From: Paenibacillus sp. GM2
GTDB lineage: Bacteria > Bacillota > Bacilli > Paenibacillales > Paenibacillaceae
Direction: 5' to 3'
Length of the DNA stretch: 64,000 bases
Assembly (NCBI RefSeq): GCF_900069005.2
Contig: NZ_LN831279.1
Span: forward strand, 2,425,875-2,489,874
Position numbers and translations under genes: made by a program. Below the pieces are notes generated by a model that was not told the origin of the DNA, did no database searches, and saw nothing but the letters and a program-made list of their open reading frames with translations. Positions 62,483 through 64,000 of this stretch are shown here, piece by piece (positions within the stretch are counted from its first letter, which is position 1; every line of letters begins with the position of its first letter).

Positions 62483-63385
62483 TTAATGGTCTCTGCGCAG
62501 CAGATAATCAGCAATCTGCAGCAATCTGTCCGGTTCGCCGATCAAGCCCGTCGACACAATCCGTCTGGCTTCGGCCGTAAGTCGCTCCATTTCAGCTCTA
62601 GAGGCATCCAGTCCAATAAAATAAGGATAGGTTACCTTCTGCTGCTTCACATCGCTCTGAGTTTTCTTGCCCAGCTTGCTCTCATCGCCAACCAGATCAA
62701 GAATATCATCCTGGATTTGAAAAGCGAGCCCTATATTTCGTCCATAGGTTTCAAGCGCTTCCAGTTGTGCTGCCGAAGCTCCGGCAATCCGCCCCCCAGC
62801 CTTGAGACAGAATACGATCAAATCTCCAGTTTTATGCTTATGAATATATTGAAGCTGTTCCAGGCCGGTTATCCCTTGTTCACCTTCCATATCCGCAGCT
62901 TGTCCCCCGACCATACCGGCCGGACCTGAGAATTGCGACAGTTCCTCTACGATGGAGAGCACAGCTTCCGCCGGAACTCCGTGTTTGCGATGCGCTTCAA
63001 CAACGCTATAGAAGGCGTGGGTCAACAGCCCATCACCGCCGAGTATTGCCATGGCTTCGCCGAATACTTTATGATTGGTCGGTTTGCCGCGCCGAAAATC
63101 ATCATCATCCATCGCCGGCAAGTCGTCATGGATCAGCGAATAGGTATGTACCATTTCCACGGCGCAGGCCACAGGCAAAGCAGCCTCGCGACTGCCGCCC
63201 AGCGATTCCGCGGCGGCAATTACCAGCAGCGGACGAAGGCGTTTGCCTCCCGCCATTAAGGAATACTGCATGGATTCATGCAGATTGGTGGGAATCTCCC
63301 AATCTGCAGGGAAGATGGTGCGCAGATGAGAAGTGACCAAGCCGGAAATTTCTTCGATATAATGTGCTATCAATGTATCACCCAA
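62483..63385 (-). CDS. ispA: Farnesyl diphosphate synthase (polyprenyl synthase)
   Basis: Prenyltransferase that builds farnesyl diphosphate from isopentenyl and dimethylallyl diphosphate. About 300 residues from the TTG at 63385 (ten bases after GAGGAG); it has the two Asp-rich motifs HDDLPAMDDDD and QIQDDILD. A longer frame to 63451 overlaps xseB and lacks support. Overlaps the xseB stop by eight bases. Confidence 0.92.
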   Translation of the reverse strand: MGDTLIAHYIEEISGLVTSHLRTIFPADWEIPTNLHESMQYSLMAGGKRLRPLLVIAAAESLGGSREAALPVACAVEMVHTYSLIHDDLPAMDDDDFRRGKPTNHKVFGEAMAILGGDGLLTHAFYSVVEAHRKHGVPAEAVLSIVEELSQFSGPAGMVGGQAADMEGEQGITGLEQLQYIHKHKTGDLIVFCLKAGGRIAGASAAQLEALETYGRNIGLAFQIQDDILDLVGDESKLGKKTQSDVKQQKVTYPYFIGLDASRAEMERLTAEARRIVSTGLIGEPDRLLQIADYLLRRDH

Positions 63386-63632
63386 GCGTCTCGCTCTCCT
63401 CTGTCTGCGGAATGAACGGCTGCTTTCGGATCTCGCCGTCCTCCTCCACAATCATCTCGATCTTGCGCTCCACCTGTGCCAGCTTCTGACCACACAGCTG
63501 CGACAGCTGCATGCCTTGCTGGAACAGATCGATCGCTTTCTCCAGCGGAACATCTCCATGCTCCAGTTGATTTACGATCGTCTCCAATTGATTCATCGCT
63601 TCCTCGAAGCTCATTTCCTGTTTATCTGTCAT
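63378..63632 (-). CDS. xseB: Exodeoxyribonuclease VII small subunit
   Basis: Small helical subunit of the single-strand DNA exonuclease VII. The 84-residue protein is a helical hairpin with SFEEAMNQLETIVNQLEHGD, the family signature. I choose the ATG at 63632, 12 bases past AAGGAG, over one four codons upstream. Overlaps xseA by 11 bases. Confidence 0.94.
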   Translation of the reverse strand: MTDKQEMSFEEAMNQLETIVNQLEHGDVPLEKAIDLFQQGMQLSQLCGQKLAQVERKIEMIVEEDGEIRKQPFIPQTEESETLG

Positions 63633-64000
63633 GATTGTTCTCATCTCCTTCCCGGCTCATGCCCCATACCTGACAATCCAACTCGCCATCCGTAACTTTG
63701 ATCTTGACCATATCCCCTGGTTCAACATCATTTAATGATTTGATTAACGATTTATGCTGTTCATCATAGACAAGGCTGTACCCTCGGGCCATGACCTTAA
63801 GCGGACTCAGGGCATCCAACTGACGTATGCTGGAATGCAGCCGCTGAGAATTCTCCTTGAGCATTCCTGTCACCGCCTGCTTCAGCTGCCGCTCCATCTC
63901 GCCCTGCCTGCGCTTCGCATAAAGCAGGGTCTCCTGCGGGTGATGCCGCAGGAGACGGGCGCTCAGGCGGCCATGCGAGCTGACCGCCAGCTCCCTGCGG
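63622..64000 (-). CDS. xseA: Exodeoxyribonuclease VII large subunit, C-terminal part (runs off window)
   Basis: The frame is open from the window edge (starting ...RRELAVSSHGRLSARLLRHH) to the stop at 63622 and continues past 64000, so the gene is cut here. The visible C-terminus has LDALSPLKVMARGYSLVYD and VKIKVTDGELDCQVWG, typical of the XseA end. The catalytic and OB-fold parts are outside the window. Confidence 0.88.
   Translation of the reverse strand, partial: RRELAVSSHGRLSARLLRHHPQETLLYAKRRQGEMERQLKQAVTGMLKENSQRLHSSIRQLDALSPLKVMARGYSLVYDEQHKSLIKSLNDVEPGDMVKIKVTDGELDCQVWGMSREGDENNHDR

Overview
This window reads as a chromosomal core region of a Paenibacillus-like, endospore-forming member of the Bacillales. 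The evidence is the density of sporulation genes (dacB, spmA, spmB, ytfJ, spoVAF/AB/AA, sigF, spoIIAB, spoIIAA, dacF, spoIIM, tlp, ypeB, mciZ, spo0A, spoIVB) and an order close to Bacillus subtilis: plsC-cmk-ypfB-ypfA-ypeB-prsW, resABCDE-rluB-spmBA-dacB, scpBA-ribHABED, lysA-spoVA-sigF, punA-xerD-yqzK-fur-spoIIM-nudF, and spo0A-spoIVB-recN-argR-tlyA-dxs-ispA-xseBA. Purine-rich ribosome binding sites and frequent TTG/GTG starts are also seen. I see no phage, insertion sequence transposase, CRISPR array, tRNA or rRNA.

Layout. 1-7.9 kb: lipid and nucleotide genes, a PilZ protein, germination and protease genes, mecA, and serS behind a T-box leader. 8-12.3 kb: three unrecognised or loosely assigned membrane genes, then serA behind a second T-box leader. 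12.4-19.1 kb: the res cytochrome c maturation/redox sensing operon and rluB. 19.2-24.7 kb: spore cortex and core maturation genes, ytfJ-ytfI and scpAB. 24.8-28.9 kb: riboflavin operon under an FMN riboswitch. 29.1-38 kb: tlp, ppiB, lysA, spoVA genes and the dacF/spoIIA operon with a sigma-H type promoter. 38-46.5 kb: punA, xerD, fur, spoIIM, an EndoQ-like nuclease, nudF, mciZ, an M20 peptidase, the tiny prli42 and lipB. 46.5-52.6 kb: a branched-chain type 2-oxoacid dehydrogenase complex. 52.7-64 kb: small proteins, spo0A (sigma-H promoter and three perfect 0A boxes), spoIVB, recN, argR, tlyA, dxs, ispA, xseB and the start of xseA at the window edge.

Together the genes cover the sporulation decision (spo0A, sigF), forespore and mother-cell programmes, redox control and essential biosynthesis. 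The least explained content is intergenic: at least three families of palindromic repeats sit in gaps between collinear genes. One family shares terminal inverted ends but has cores from about 45 to 360 bp (near 1.7, 21.7, 33.3 and 48.1 kb). Two others are built from repeated short units (34.8 and 50.6 kb). Other oddities are a XerD lacking two expected catalytic residues, a ResB with a fused zinc ribbon, a ResE with almost no external domain, and a spoVA cluster without spoVAC-AD-AE, with a tandem repeat in their place.
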